Notes under the pieces: generated by a model
Told to the model about the DNA's origin: nothing
What the model saw: only the letters and a program-made list of their open reading frames with translations
Database searches by the model: none
Position numbers and translations under genes: made by a program
Shown here: positions 1 to 8,289 of the stretch, in pieces
How positions within the stretch are numbered: the stretch's first letter is position 1
How the letters are laid out: every line of letters begins with the position of its first letter
Assembly (NCBI GenBank): GCA_963825175.1
Contig: CAWGSA010000002.1
Location: 1,116,001-1,180,000, forward strand
Direction: 5' to 3'
DNA: 64,000 bases
DNA from: DATFTF01 sp963825175
GTDB taxonomy: Bacteria; Acidobacteriota; Thermoanaerobaculia; UBA5066; Gp7-AA6

Positions 1-1026
1 AGTGCCGCGCAGACGCTCGTCACTCTGAAGCACGGCGGAGGAGGGCGCGCCATGCGCGCGCTCATCGAGGAGGTCTTCCTGCCCGGCGCGGAAGTCCCCT
101 CCGTCCCGTCCCGCGGTCTGGAGGCGATGGACGACGGCGCGGCTCTGTGGATCGGCGACCGGTGGCTCGTGGTGACGACCGACTCCCACGTCGTGCACCC
201 GATCTTCTTTCCGGGCGGCGACATCGGACGCCTCGCCGTCTCCGGGACGGTCAACGATCTGGCCATGATGGGCGCCACCGAGCCGCTGGCCCTGACCTGC
301 GCGGTGATCCTGGAGGAAGGTTTCTCGCGCGAAGAGCTCGAGCGCGTGCAGCGGTCGATCGCGCAGACCTGTCGCGAAGCGGGAGCGCCCATCGTCACGG
401 GCGACACGAAGGTGATGGGCAGGGGAGAGGTCGACGGCCTCCTGCTCAACACGACCGGAGTGGCCCTGACCGACCGGATCGTCCCCGATTCGGGCCTCTC
501 GGCCGGCGACCGGATCATCGTGACCGGCACCGTCGGCGACCACGGCCTGGCCATCCTCTCCGCCCGCCATGGCCTGGGTCTGGACGGGGACCTGCGTTCG
601 GACGTGGCCCCGATCAACGGCCTGATCCGCGCCGCGCTCGCCGCATGGCCCGAAGGGATCGTGGCCATGAAGGATCCCACGCGGGGCGGGCTCTCTTCGG
701 CCCTCCATGAGATGGCGGGCAAGAGCGGCGTCGGGATCGTGCTCGAGGAACAGGCCGTCCCGGTGACCGACGCGGTGCGGGCCGCCGCGGATCTGATCGG
801 CGTCGACCCGCTGTGCGTGGCCAACGAAGGCAAGGCCGTGCTCGGCGTGTCTCCCGAGGCCGTGGACGCCGTGCTCGCCGCGCTGCGGGCGCACCCCCTG
901 GGGAGTCAAGCGTGCGTGGTGGGAACGTGCGTCGCCGAGCGGCCCGGCAATGTGATCCTGGACACTGGCTTCGGGCGGCGCCTGCTGGCGGAGCCCGAAG
1001 GGGAGCTGTTACCGAGAATATGTTGA
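1..1026 (+). CDS. hypE: HypE, carbamoyl-phosphate dehydratase of NiFe-hydrogenase maturation (5' partial)
   Basis: HypE dehydrates the thiocarboxamide on its own C-terminal cysteine to a thiocyanate, which supplies the CN ligands of the [NiFe] active site together with HypF, HypC and HypD. The first ATG is at 52, but the same frame is open to base 1 and encodes an HGGGG glycine-rich segment, the N-terminal HypE hallmark, so the gene starts upstream of the window. The AIR-synthase-like fold is recognisable, and the protein ends in the diagnostic PRIC with the catalytic terminal Cys. The next gene's ATG overlaps the stop codon, so hypC, hypD and hypF probably lie upstream. Confidence 0.95.
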   Translation, partial: SAAQTLVTLKHGGGGRAMRALIEEVFLPGAEVPSVPSRGLEAMDDGAALWIGDRWLVVTTDSHVVHPIFFPGGDIGRLAVSGTVNDLAMMGATEPLALTCAVILEEGFSREELERVQRSIAQTCREAGAPIVTGDTKVMGRGEVDGLLLNTTGVALTDRIVPDSGLSAGDRIIVTGTVGDHGLAILSARHGLGLDGDLRSDVAPINGLIRAALAAWPEGIVAMKDPTRGGLSSALHEMAGKSGVGIVLEEQAVPVTDAVRAAADLIGVDPLCVANEGKAVLGVSPEAVDAVLAALRAHPLGSQACVVGTCVAERPGNVILDTGFGRRLLAEPEGELLPRIC

Positions 1027-1820
1027 AACGTCAGCGGCCTCTGCGCGTAGCCATCCTCTCCTCCCGTCGGACTCCGGGTCTGGCCGATTTGCTTTCGGAT
1101 CCCCGCCGCGGCCAGCTGTGGGAGCTGGCGGGCGTGCTGGCCACGGGCGACGACTTCAAGGACTCCGCGGTGCTGGAGGAAAGTCGCATTCCGGTCATCG
1201 TGCACCCGATCCGCAGTTTCTACGCGCAGCGGGGCGCGCGGATCACGGACCGCCCGACGCGCGTCGCGTACGACGAAAAGACGGTCGAGCTGCTGGGGAT
1301 CCTGCGGCCGGAGCTCCTGCTCCTCTCCAGCTATCTCTACCTGCTGACCGGCCCCATGCTCACGGCGTTCCGGGACCGGATCGTCAACGTGCACGGCAGC
1401 GACCTGACCAAGCTCGACCCGACCGGATTGCCGCGCTACCCCGGCCTCTCCGCGGTGGCCGACTCGATTTTCGCCGGAGAGCGCGAAACCCGGGCCACGG
1501 CCCACTGGGTCAACGACGGGGTCGACACGGGGCGGCCCATTCTGCGGTCGCGCCCCTTCCCCGTCTCGCCGCTGGCCCAGAGCGCCCGCGAGCGCAACGA
1601 CGGGCGGACGCTCAAGGCCTATGCCTTCGCCCATCAGGAGTGGATGCTCCACGAGGCGTGGGGCGCCTTGTCGCGAGGGGTTCTGCGTCTCGCGGCGACC
1701 GGGCGCATCGCCCTGGGAGGCCGCGACGGCAACGGCCATCGGGTGCCGTTGTGGGATCTGTCCGAGCAGGGAACGATCTGTCAGACCAACCAGGCCGTCC
1801 GGCCCGTGGCCTACTGCTGA
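1020..1820 (+). CDS. HypX N-terminal-type formyltransferase, encoded as a separate protein
   Basis: This 266-residue protein belongs to the formyl-tetrahydrofolate-dependent formyltransferase fold. It has NVHGSDL (His125), a LPRYPGLSAV segment, and HWVNDGVDTG with Asp166/Asp169, matching the HxSxLPxYxG and D-x-D/TG elements of that family. In ordinary HypX this fold is the N-terminal half, which takes the formyl group that becomes the CO ligand of [NiFe] hydrogenase. The ATG at 1020 overlaps the hypE stop, and the next gene is the crotonase half. I infer a split HypX. A stand-alone formyltransferase with another role is possible but less likely inside a hyp operon. Confidence 0.8.
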   Translation: MLKRQRPLRVAILSSRRTPGLADLLSDPRRGQLWELAGVLATGDDFKDSAVLEESRIPVIVHPIRSFYAQRGARITDRPTRVAYDEKTVELLGILRPELLLLSSYLYLLTGPMLTAFRDRIVNVHGSDLTKLDPTGLPRYPGLSAVADSIFAGERETRATAHWVNDGVDTGRPILRSRPFPVSPLAQSARERNDGRTLKAYAFAHQEWMLHEAWGALSRGVLRLAATGRIALGGRDGNGHRVPLWDLSEQGTICQTNQAVRPVAYC

Positions 1821-1825
1821 GCGCC

Positions 1826-2674
1826 ATGTCCCGCGCCGCCAAGGAGCACATCCGCGTCGAGCGGGAAGGGGCGGTGGGAATCCTGACCATCGACCGCCGC
1901 GAGCGGTTCAACTCGCTCGACGTCGCGACGGCCCGGGATTTCCGCAAGGCCGGCCTGCAGCTGGCGCGGGACCCTTCCGTGCGCGCGGTCATCCTGCGCG
2001 GCGAGGGAGGCGTGTTTTGCAGCGGAGCCGACCTGAAGTACATCCGCGCGGGCGGAGAGCAGCCGGATCTGACCTACCTGCAGGGAAGCCGCGAGACCCC
2101 GAGCGGCTTCGGCGAGGTGTTCAAGCAGATCCTCGAATACATCCACTCGACGATCTCGGAGATCAAGCGGGCGCCCAAGCCGTTCGTGGCCGCGGTCGAC
2201 GGCATGGCCGCGGCGGGCGGCTTCGGCATCGCCATGGCCTGCGACCTGGTCTACGCCTCGGACCGAGCCAGCTTCGAGTGGGCGTACGGAAAGACCGGCT
2301 TGACGGGCGCCGAGAGCTCGACGTTCTTCCTCCCGCGGCTCCTGGGACTGCGGCGCGCGATGGAGCTCGTGCTGCTGAACCCCCGGCTTTCGGCCGCGGA
2401 CGCTCTCTCGATGGGACTGATCAACGGCGTGTTCCCCGCCGACCGCTTCGAGTCGGAGGTGCGCGCCCTGGCAGAGCGTCTGGCCGCCGGCCCCACCGAA
2501 GCGCTCGGAATCGCCAAGGGCCTGGTCCACCAGGCCGCGGGCGTCGACCGCCTCGACTGGCATCTGGACCGCGAGCTCGAGGCCCTGGCCTCGATCGCGA
2601 ACGGGCCCGACTTCGCCGAGGGGATCGCCAGTTTCTTCGAGCGGCGGACGCCGCGTTTTTCCGGGGGCCGGTGA
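1826..2674 (+). CDS. HypX C-terminal-type enoyl-CoA hydratase/isomerase (crotonase) protein
   Basis: A 282-residue crotonase-fold protein with oxyanion-hole segments CSGADL (residues 65-70) and MAAAGGFG (127-134). At the usual first catalytic Glu position of enoyl-CoA hydratase I read Tyr154. A downstream E-x-x-T-F-F-LPR stretch begins at Glu163. A Tyr/Glu pair with a similar E-x-x-T-x-x-LPR stretch is what I recall from the C-terminal domain of HypX, which binds CoA and releases CO from formyl-CoA. It lies 5 nt after the formyltransferase gene, and its TGA overlaps the hypA ATG. A fatty-acid role is unlikely in this operon. The HypX assignment is inference from context and that motif. Confidence 0.75.
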   Translation: MSRAAKEHIRVEREGAVGILTIDRRERFNSLDVATARDFRKAGLQLARDPSVRAVILRGEGGVFCSGADLKYIRAGGEQPDLTYLQGSRETPSGFGEVFKQILEYIHSTISEIKRAPKPFVAAVDGMAAAGGFGIAMACDLVYASDRASFEWAYGKTGLTGAESSTFFLPRLLGLRRAMELVLLNPRLSAADALSMGLINGVFPADRFESEVRALAERLAAGPTEALGIAKGLVHQAAGVDRLDWHLDRELEALASIANGPDFAEGIASFFERRTPRFSGGR

Positions 2675-3015
2675 TGCACGAGTACTCGATCATCCAGGCT
2701 CTGCTCGGGCGCATCGAAGAGGAGGCGCGCCGTCACGACGCCCGCGCCGTCAAGCTCGTTCGGGTCTCGATCGGAGAGCTCTCCGGCGTCGAGACGGACC
2801 TGCTGGCGACCGCGTACCGGACGTTTTGCGAGCGGACCATCTGCGAGGGAGCGCCGCTCGAGATCCTGCCGGTGGCTGCGCGGTGGGCCTGCCCGCGCTG
2901 CGAACGGGAGATTGTGCGGGGCGAAGTGCTCAAGTGTCCGGACTGCGGCGTGCCGGCGCGCCTGACCGAAGGGGAAGAAATCGTGCTCGAGCGCATCGAG
3001 ATGGAGGTGGCCTGA
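2674..3015 (+). CDS. hypA: HypA, nickel-insertion protein for hydrogenase maturation
   Basis: HypA delivers nickel to the hydrogenase large subunit together with HypB. The 113-residue product begins Met-His-Glu, whose His2 is the conserved Ni ligand, and has a zinc site made of CPRC (Cys73/76) and CPDC (Cys88/91). Its length is normal for the family. The ATG shares bases with the preceding stop (TGATG), and its own stop overlaps the hypB ATG, so translation is coupled through the operon. Confidence 0.96.
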   Translation: MHEYSIIQALLGRIEEEARRHDARAVKLVRVSIGELSGVETDLLATAYRTFCERTICEGAPLEILPVAARWACPRCEREIVRGEVLKCPDCGVPARLTEGEEIVLERIEMEVA

Positions 3016-3737
3016 TGTGTGGGACCTGCGGCTGCGGCGATTCCGAAATCGTTCCGGTGGAGATCCACGACCGGATCCTGGCCGGCAACGACAGGACAGC
3101 GCGGCACAATCGAGAGCACTTCGAGGAGTGGAGCGTGCTGGCGGTCAATCTCATGGGCTCGCCGGGCGCCGGGAAGACCGCGGTTCTCGAGGCGTCGGCG
3201 CGCGCTCTGGGACGCAGCCGTCCGCTGACGGCGGTGGCGGGCGATCTGGAGACCCACCGCGACGCCGAGCGCCTGCAGGCGGCAGGCATCCCGTCGGTCG
3301 CCATCACCACCGGCCAGGCCTGTCACCTCGACGCCGAGCTCGTCCACCGCGCGCTTCATGGCTTTCCCTGGCAGGACAGCGACTACCTGTTCATCGAGAA
3401 CGTCGGCAATCTGGTGTGTCCGGCGATCTATGACCTGGGCCAGGCCGTCAACGTCGTGGCCCTCTCGGTCACGGAAGGCGAGGACAAGCCGCTCAAGTAT
3501 CCGGTGATGTTCCGCAAGGCCGATCTGGTCCTGGTGACGAAGGTCGATCTCCTTCCGCACCTTCCCGATTTTCAGATGTCGGCGCTCTCCGACGCGCTCG
3601 CGCGCGTGATGCCGAGGCCGGAGGTGATTCCGATCTCGGCGCGGACGGGGAAGGGAGTCTCGGAGTGGCTGGCGTGGCTCGAGGCGCATCGGCCGGCGGC
3701 GGCGCGGCCGGCGGCGGCGGTCGAAAGACCCGCATGA
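3015..3737 (+). CDS. hypB: HypB, nickel-binding GTPase for hydrogenase maturation
   Basis: A 240-residue SIMIBI-class GTPase that powers nickel transfer to the hydrogenase precursor. The N-terminus CGTCGCG gives the high-affinity C-x-x-C-x-C nickel site (Cys2/5/7). The P-loop GSPGAGKT is at residues 48-55, an IENVGNLVCP segment carries the C-terminal metal-site Cys, and TKVDLL gives base specificity. There is no His-rich storage stretch. The start is set by the ATG that overlaps the hypA stop. The C-terminal tail is Ala/Pro-rich. The gene ends in an ATGA overlap with the next. Confidence 0.96.
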   Translation: MCGTCGCGDSEIVPVEIHDRILAGNDRTARHNREHFEEWSVLAVNLMGSPGAGKTAVLEASARALGRSRPLTAVAGDLETHRDAERLQAAGIPSVAITTGQACHLDAELVHRALHGFPWQDSDYLFIENVGNLVCPAIYDLGQAVNVVALSVTEGEDKPLKYPVMFRKADLVLVTKVDLLPHLPDFQMSALSDALARVMPRPEVIPISARTGKGVSEWLAWLEAHRPAAARPAAAVERPA

Positions 3738-4384
3738 ACGGGCCCCTGCTGTCGGCCCTGGCCGTCGCCGCGGCTTCGGTCGGTTCCTTGCACACCCTCG
3801 CGCCCGACCACTGGGTGCCGTTCGCGGCGCTGTCGCGGGCGCAGCGCTGGTCCGCGCGGCGCACGCTGGCGGTGACGGTGCTGTGCGGCTTCGGTCACGT
3901 CACCGTCTCGGCCCTTCTCGGGCTCTTCGGGCTGCTCTTCGGAATGCGTATGGTCCAGACCTTCGGCCACCGCATGGAGGCCGCGGCAGGATTTCTGCTG
4001 GTGGCCTTCGGGATCGGATACGCGGTCTGGGGCCTGCGCGCCGCGGCGGGCCGGCGTCTGCACGGCCATTCCCATCCCCATTACGACCACGTGCACGAAC
4101 CCGGACGCGCGACCGCCTGGGGCCTTTTCGTCCTCTTCTCCGCCGATCCGTGCGTGGCGGTGATTCCGATTCTCTTCGCCGCGGCGCCGCTGGGCGGAGC
4201 GCGGGCCGCGGGCGTCGTCCTGATCTACGAGGCAGCGACGATCGCGACGATGGTGCTCCTGGTTCTTCCGGCGCGGTCGGGGGCCCGCGCGCTCAAGGCG
4301 GCGTGGCTCGATCGCTACGGAGACGCGGCGGCGGGCGGCGTCATCGCCACGGTGGGCGTGGTGGTGGTTGGTCTCGGCTGGTGA
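3734..4384 (+). CDS. NicO/RcnA-like nickel (cobalt) transport membrane protein
   Basis: A 216-residue polytopic membrane protein with about six hydrophobic segments. Near the N-terminus, LHTLAPDHW gives an H-x4-DH metal motif like that of NicO/NiCoT-type carriers, and the middle loop is His-rich (HGHSHPHYDHVH). The ATG at 3734 overlaps the hypB stop (ATGA), so it is the last hyp-operon gene, and nickel supply to the maturation machinery is the natural role. An efflux (RcnA-like) direction cannot be excluded from sequence. A TauE/SafE-type exporter annotation is the other candidate. Confidence 0.75.
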   Translation: MNGPLLSALAVAAASVGSLHTLAPDHWVPFAALSRAQRWSARRTLAVTVLCGFGHVTVSALLGLFGLLFGMRMVQTFGHRMEAAAGFLLVAFGIGYAVWGLRAAAGRRLHGHSHPHYDHVHEPGRATAWGLFVLFSADPCVAVIPILFAAAPLGGARAAGVVLIYEAATIATMVLLVLPARSGARALKAAWLDRYGDAAAGGVIATVGVVVVGLGW

Positions 4385-4507
4385 CGGGGGCTGTCCCGAG
4401 CGCCCGTCCCCGGTCCCACGCCCTCGCGGATCCTGCGTTCTGATTCGTTTGCACTATGGATGGCGCAAGCGGGTGGGCCTAGATTCTGTAAAACGGCGGA
4501 GGTAACC

Positions 4508-5041
4508 ATGAACCCCACGCTCTGGATCATCCTCGGCGGCGCGTTCGTTCTGGCCTGGGTTCCTCTGATGGTCAGCTGGATCCGCGCATACCGGCGCTTT
4601 CGGGGAGTGCGCCTCGTGGTTTGCCCCGAGACGATCTCTCCGGAAACGGTGACCGTGGACGCGGCGCACGCGGCCTGGACGTCGATCACCGGCGAGGCCG
4701 AGCCGCGCCTGGCGTCCTGCTCGCGGCGGCCGCACGACTGCTCGGAAAAGTGCCTGGACCAGATCGAGGGGGCTGCCGACGGCTGCCTGGTGCGCGACCG
4801 CCTGAAGAACTGGTGGGAGGAATCCCTGTGCGCGACGTGCGACCGGCCGATCGGGCGCGTCCGCTGGCTCGGCCGGCGGCCCGGGCTGATCGGGCCCGGC
4901 GGGACGATCCGGACCTGGAGAGACCTGACCGCGCGGACTCTGCCCGAGCTGCTCTCGAACCACCGACCTGTGTGCGCCTCGTGCATGGCTTCCGCCCGGA
5001 CGCGAAGAGCGGCGCAGGATCGAGCCGGCACGGCGGCCTGA
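4508..5041 (+). CDS. Membrane-anchored cysteine-containing protein of unknown function
   Basis: The start at 4508 is chosen because GGAGG lies just upstream; an earlier in-frame ATG at 4460 lacks such a site. The 177-residue product has one N-terminal membrane segment (about residues 4-25) and then a soluble part with spaced cysteines: a VCPET motif, a C-x6-C-x3-C cluster in CSRRPHDCSEKC, a CATC pair and a C-terminal CASC pair. The pairs suggest metal binding or disulfides, but no known family is recognised. Its stop overlaps the start of the next gene, so the two probably act together. Confidence 0.7.
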   Translation: MNPTLWIILGGAFVLAWVPLMVSWIRAYRRFRGVRLVVCPETISPETVTVDAAHAAWTSITGEAEPRLASCSRRPHDCSEKCLDQIEGAADGCLVRDRLKNWWEESLCATCDRPIGRVRWLGRRPGLIGPGGTIRTWRDLTARTLPELLSNHRPVCASCMASARTRRAAQDRAGTAA

Positions 5042-5451
5042 TGAGCTCCGTTGCCCCGGTGTGGAACCGCGCGGACGCCATCGCGCGGCTCCGCGCCGCG
5101 CTCCTCACGCTGTGCAATGAGGAACACTCCATCTGCCAGGTAGCGGCCGAGCGCGGCATCTTCTGCCACGGCTTTCGCAGGTGGAACGCGGCCGAGTTCG
5201 ACCGGCGCTGGAAGCGGGCCATCGGCCGCAGCACCTTCCTTTCGCGGGAGCAGATGGAGGAGTTCGCGAACCTCTGGCAGCTCGCCGAGCAGATCCGCCA
5301 GCGGGTCGGGTTGGCTTGCGACGCTCAGGCCGGCGGCGCGAACACGTGCCGCGGATGGGACGAGTTCTCCAACGAGGAGCTATCGCGCTTCTGCGGGGAA
5401 TTGCTGGGCGAACAGATCCACGTCGAGAGCGGTTCGCCTAACAATATATAA
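5041..5451 (+). CDS. Small conserved-looking protein of unknown function
   Basis: A 136-residue soluble protein coupled to the gene before it by a TGATG overlap. It has an N-terminal helix with CNEEHSICQVA, a GIFCHGF segment, a charged helical middle and a C-terminal helix containing FCGELLGEQI. There is no signal peptide or membrane segment. Five cysteines are present without a clear C-x-x-C pair. I do not recognise the family; context ties it only to the cysteine-bearing membrane protein upstream. Confidence 0.65.
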   Translation: MSSVAPVWNRADAIARLRAALLTLCNEEHSICQVAAERGIFCHGFRRWNAAEFDRRWKRAIGRSTFLSREQMEEFANLWQLAEQIRQRVGLACDAQAGGANTCRGWDEFSNEELSRFCGELLGEQIHVESGSPNNI

Positions 5452-5472
5452 CTTGTAGGCGTCTTTCGGGGC

Positions 5473-5509
5473 GCCAGAAAAAGAAACGCGGCCGGCGAAG
5501 CCGGCCGCG
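5473..5509 (-). terminator. Intrinsic terminator of the Hsp20 gene
   Basis: Read on the minus strand, a perfect 10-bp GC stem (5509-5500 paired with 5496-5487) with a 3-nt loop is followed by TTTCTTTTT. It lies 47 nt beyond the Hsp20 stop. The + strand side has only an A-rich stretch before the stem, so termination works best in the minus direction. Confidence 0.85.
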
Positions 5510-5555
5510 TAAGACGGACCGCCTCGAGCGGCGGCCCGCCGGCGAGCGTGAGCCG

Positions 5556-6038
5556 TCAGACGACTTTCACCTCGAGCGTCTTGGCATGGGGCTTGTCGAG
5601 CTTCGGGAGCTTGACCAGCAGCAGCCCATCCTTGAACTCGGCGAAGATCTTCGTCTCGTCGGCGTCGGCCGGCAGGTCGAAGGTCCGCAGGAACGTCCCA
5701 TAGGAGCGCTCGATGCGGTGGAATTTCTTCCCCTTCTCCTCTTTCTCCAGCTTGCGCTCACCGGTGATCGTGAGCTCGTTCTCCTGGACGGTCACCTTCA
5801 CGTCTTCCTTCCGGACCTCGGGGACCTCGAGCTTCAGCAGATACTCCTTGTCCGTCTCCTGGATGTCGACGGCCGGAGCCCAGTCGGCCACCTTCAAGGA
5901 CTCCGTCGTCTCATAGGGACGGGTCCAGGTGCCGAAGAGCTTGTTGATGCGATCCGACATGTTCTCCATCTCCCGGTAGAAAGGCGACTCCAGGCGCGGG
6001 AAGTACGGGAGGGTCGGCTCGCGGCGAATGAGATTCAT
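5556..6038 (-). CDS. Small heat-shock protein, Hsp20/alpha-crystallin family
   Basis: An ATP-independent holdase chaperone that binds unfolding proteins. The 160-residue product has a short N-terminal arm, an alpha-crystallin domain from about residue 50 (DWAPAVDIQE) to the end, an ERSYGTF(L)RTFDLP stretch typical of bacterial class A proteins, and a GLL-V-K-LPK ending. A purine-rich AAAGGGGGA precedes the ATG, and a strong terminator follows, so it is monocistronic. No CIRCE or ROSE element was recognised in the leader. Confidence 0.95.
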   Translation of the reverse strand: MNLIRREPTLPYFPRLESPFYREMENMSDRINKLFGTWTRPYETTESLKVADWAPAVDIQETDKEYLLKLEVPEVRKEDVKVTVQENELTITGERKLEKEEKGKKFHRIERSYGTFLRTFDLPADADETKIFAEFKDGLLLVKLPKLDKPHAKTLEVKVV

Positions 6039-6183
6039 AAATCCCCCTTTCTCGAATCAATCAATTCCAACAATCGCATCGTGCGCTCATTCGTACGATC
6101 TGTCATGACGCAATCGGATCAATTCCCGGACTTTTTAGCCGAAGCGCAACCCTCGATTCGGCAAGATCGTTCTCAAGCTCGCG

Positions 6184-6327
6184 GCGCGTGAAGTCTCCCA
6201 GAGGGGAGGAGGCGCGCGCCGCGGGAGCGAGAGCGAGTGAGGGATCAGGTCCGCGGTCGAGCCTTCAGGCGAGCCGCGGGCCGGTGCGCGCGTCAGCGCG
6301 CAGATCCGAAACGAGCGGAAGCGACGG
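6184..6327 (-). repeat. 144-nt multi-hairpin dispersed repeat, copy A
   Basis: The first 44 nt (6192-6235) are identical to copy B at 39488-39531, and the rest matches with small changes. It contains a CTCCC/GGGAG hairpin, a GGCGCGCGCC palindrome, a CCGCGG-bounded stem (6251-6279) and a perfect TGCGCGC/GCGCGCA hairpin (6285-6302). The last hairpin has a different but still paired sequence in copy B. The stop codon of the ATPase D-subunit gene lies in its loop. Both copies occupy the same position: just after the 3' end of a minus-strand gene. Strand is assigned on that basis. Confidence 0.8.
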
Positions 6328-6925
6328 AAGCGACGTGCCGGCATCGCGTCCGCACGGCGTCGTCCCGGCCCTCTTCCTCCAACGACTCGTCGATCCGGCG
6401 GATCTCGTGATCGAGGGTCGGCAGGACGATCCGATCCAGGGCGTTGGACCGGCGGCTGGTGCGCGCGAGCCCCACGGCGAGCCCCTCCACGGTCAGCTCC
6501 TGCGCGGCGAGCGCGACGGCGAGAGGCAGGGCCCGCGCGAAAGCGGCGCCCGCGCGGTCGAGGGACTCGCAGGTCCCGCCGGGAGCGAACAGCGGGCGCC
6601 AGGGAGGCGGCTGCGCCTGCAGCGTGGAGATCGGGACGCCCAGGAGGGACCTGCGCCCCAGGATGACGCCCGCCCCGTCGGTCTGCGCAAGCGACGCGCC
6701 GTCGATAACTTCGGCGTCGAGCTCGATCTCGACTTCGGCCAGGACTGCGCGGGCCTCGGCCATCGCGACCGCGGCGCGCTCCCGGGCGGCGTCGCGCTCG
6801 ACGCGCGCCCTGGCAATGGCGCGGATCAGGGCCTGCCGCTTTTCCTCCAGCAACTGCAGACCCCTCCGGGCCGCGGCGCGCCGGCGGTTGAGCTCGAGCC
6901 AGCGGGACCGGGTCGCGGCCTTCAT
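6293..6925 (-). CDS. atpD: A/V-type ATPase subunit D (central stalk)
   Basis: The D subunit is the rotor shaft inside the A3B3 headpiece. The start at 6925 overlaps the subunit B stop (ATGA) and gives 210 residues, the family norm; an upstream in-frame ATG at 6991 would lie inside subunit B. The N-terminal helix (RGLQLLEEKRQALI) and C-terminal helix (SNALDRIVLPTL...IRRIDESLEE) form the expected antiparallel coiled coil. The last dozen residues are encoded by the 144-nt repeat, so the C-terminal tail may be an insertion-derived extension. It is the last gene of the ATPase operon. Confidence 0.92.
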   Translation of the reverse strand: MKAATRSRWLELNRRRAAARRGLQLLEEKRQALIRAIARARVERDAARERAAVAMAEARAVLAEVEIELDAEVIDGASLAQTDGAGVILGRRSLLGVPISTLQAQPPPWRPLFAPGGTCESLDRAGAAFARALPLAVALAAQELTVEGLAVGLARTSRRSNALDRIVLPTLDHEIRRIDESLEEEGRDDAVRTRCRHVASVASARFGSAR

Positions 6926-8289
6926 GGGACGGCGGTCGCGCTCGCCGGCCGGTCGCGCTCTTGCCCCGGAAGCGATGAAAGCACTTCCCATCCGATGTCC
7001 AGGGTGTCGCCGATGGCGCGGTGCTCGCGGCGCCCCTGCGAGAGGAACCGCCGCTCGAAGGCTTCTCCGAACGCGATCGCGCCCCGCTCCGCCGCCGAGA
7101 GCTCGTCGGATCCGATGATCGCGGAGAGATCCCTGGCGCGCGCGGCGCGGGCGCAGGAGGCATAGAGGCGTTCGGCGACTCGGGCGTGGTCCTCGCGCGT
7201 GCGACCGGCGCCGATGCCGTCGGGCATCAGGCGGGACAACGAGGGAAGGACCGCCACGGGCGGATAGACGCCGCGTCTTTCCAGGTCCCGCTGGAGAACG
7301 ATCTGTCCCTCGGTGACGTAGCCGGTCAGGTCCGGGATCGGGTGGGTGGCGTCGCCGTTGGGCATGGTCACGATCGGGATCTGCGTGACCGAGCCCGGCC
7401 GGCCCAGGATCCGCCCGGCCCGCTCGAAGAGCGAGGCCAGATCGCTGTACAGGTACCCCGGGTACCCCTTGCGACTGGGGACTTCGCCGGCCGCGGCGGA
7501 GGCCTCGCGCAGGGCCTCGCCGTAGTTGGTGACGTCGTGGAGAAGGACGAGCACGTGATAGCCGAGGTCGAAGGCAAGGAACTCGGCGGCGGTCAACGCG
7601 CAGCGCGGCGCGATCAGCCGCTCGGCCGGGGGATCGTCGGCGAAATTCAGAAAGGCGACCACGCGCGAGAGCGAGCCGCTGGCACGGAACTCATCCTCGT
7701 AGCGCAGTGCCAGCTCCCGCGGAAGCCCCAGCGCGGCGAACACCACGACGAACCGTTCGACCGACGGCGCGCGGGCCTGGCGAACGATCTGCATGGCCAG
7801 CGCGTCGTGGGAGAGGCCCGACTCGGTGAAGATGGGGAGTTTCTGGCCCAGGACCAGGCTGTTCAACCCGTCGATCGCGGAGACGCCGGTCTCAAGGAAA
7901 TCCCGGGGGTACTCCCGGCGGCAGGGATTGATCGGTGATCCTTCAATCGGCCGCCGTTGGACCGCCACCGGCTGCGGAAGCCCATCGCGCGGCCGGCCCA
8001 GTCCGTCGAAGACCCTTCCCAGCAGCTCCTCGCTCACTCCCAGACGCATGGGGCTTCCCGAACAGCGCACCGTGGAGTCGGCCAGAGTCAGGCCCTCGGT
8101 TCCGCCGAAGATTTCCAGCACCGCCGCGTCGTCGGAGACCGACAGGACGCGGCCCACGCGCGAGACTCCGTCCCGCCCCAGCACCTCGACCTGGTCCCGG
8201 TAGCCCAGCCCGGTCGCCCCCGAAAGAAAGAGCAGCCCGCCCCGCGCGCGATCGAGCCCCCGGTACTCCAGGCCCGCGGTGCGCGTCAT
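6922..8289 (-). CDS. atpB: A/V-type ATPase subunit B (non-catalytic nucleotide-binding)
   Basis: A 455-residue regulatory subunit that alternates with subunit A in the hexameric head. It shows the typical EYRGLDRARG start, DFLETGVSAIDGLN, an LPIFTESGLSHDALA segment where the catalytic subunit would have a P-loop, and the late TDLTGYVTEGQIV-like run (PDLTGYVTEGQIVLQ). Absence of a Walker A motif is normal for B. It overlaps subunits A and D by 4 nt each. Confidence 0.97.
   Translation of the reverse strand: MTRTAGLEYRGLDRARGGLLFLSGATGLGYRDQVEVLGRDGVSRVGRVLSVSDDAAVLEIFGGTEGLTLADSTVRCSGSPMRLGVSEELLGRVFDGLGRPRDGLPQPVAVQRRPIEGSPINPCRREYPRDFLETGVSAIDGLNSLVLGQKLPIFTESGLSHDALAMQIVRQARAPSVERFVVVFAALGLPRELALRYEDEFRASGSLSRVVAFLNFADDPPAERLIAPRCALTAAEFLAFDLGYHVLVLLHDVTNYGEALREASAAAGEVPSRKGYPGYLYSDLASLFERAGRILGRPGSVTQIPIVTMPNGDATHPIPDLTGYVTEGQIVLQRDLERRGVYPPVAVLPSLSRLMPDGIGAGRTREDHARVAERLYASCARAARARDLSAIIGSDELSAAERGAIAFGEAFERRFLSQGRREHRAIGDTLDIGWEVLSSLPGQERDRPASATAVP

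Noticed and set aside
1826..2674. Beta-oxidation enoyl-CoA hydratase
   Set aside because: It is locked between hyp genes with overlapping or near-overlapping ends, and the usual first catalytic Glu appears replaced; a HypX half fits better.
6039..6183. Heat-shock promoter or ROSE/CIRCE element upstream of Hsp20
   Set aside because: I could not find a convincing sigma-32 box, CIRCE inverted repeat or ROSE-like structure.
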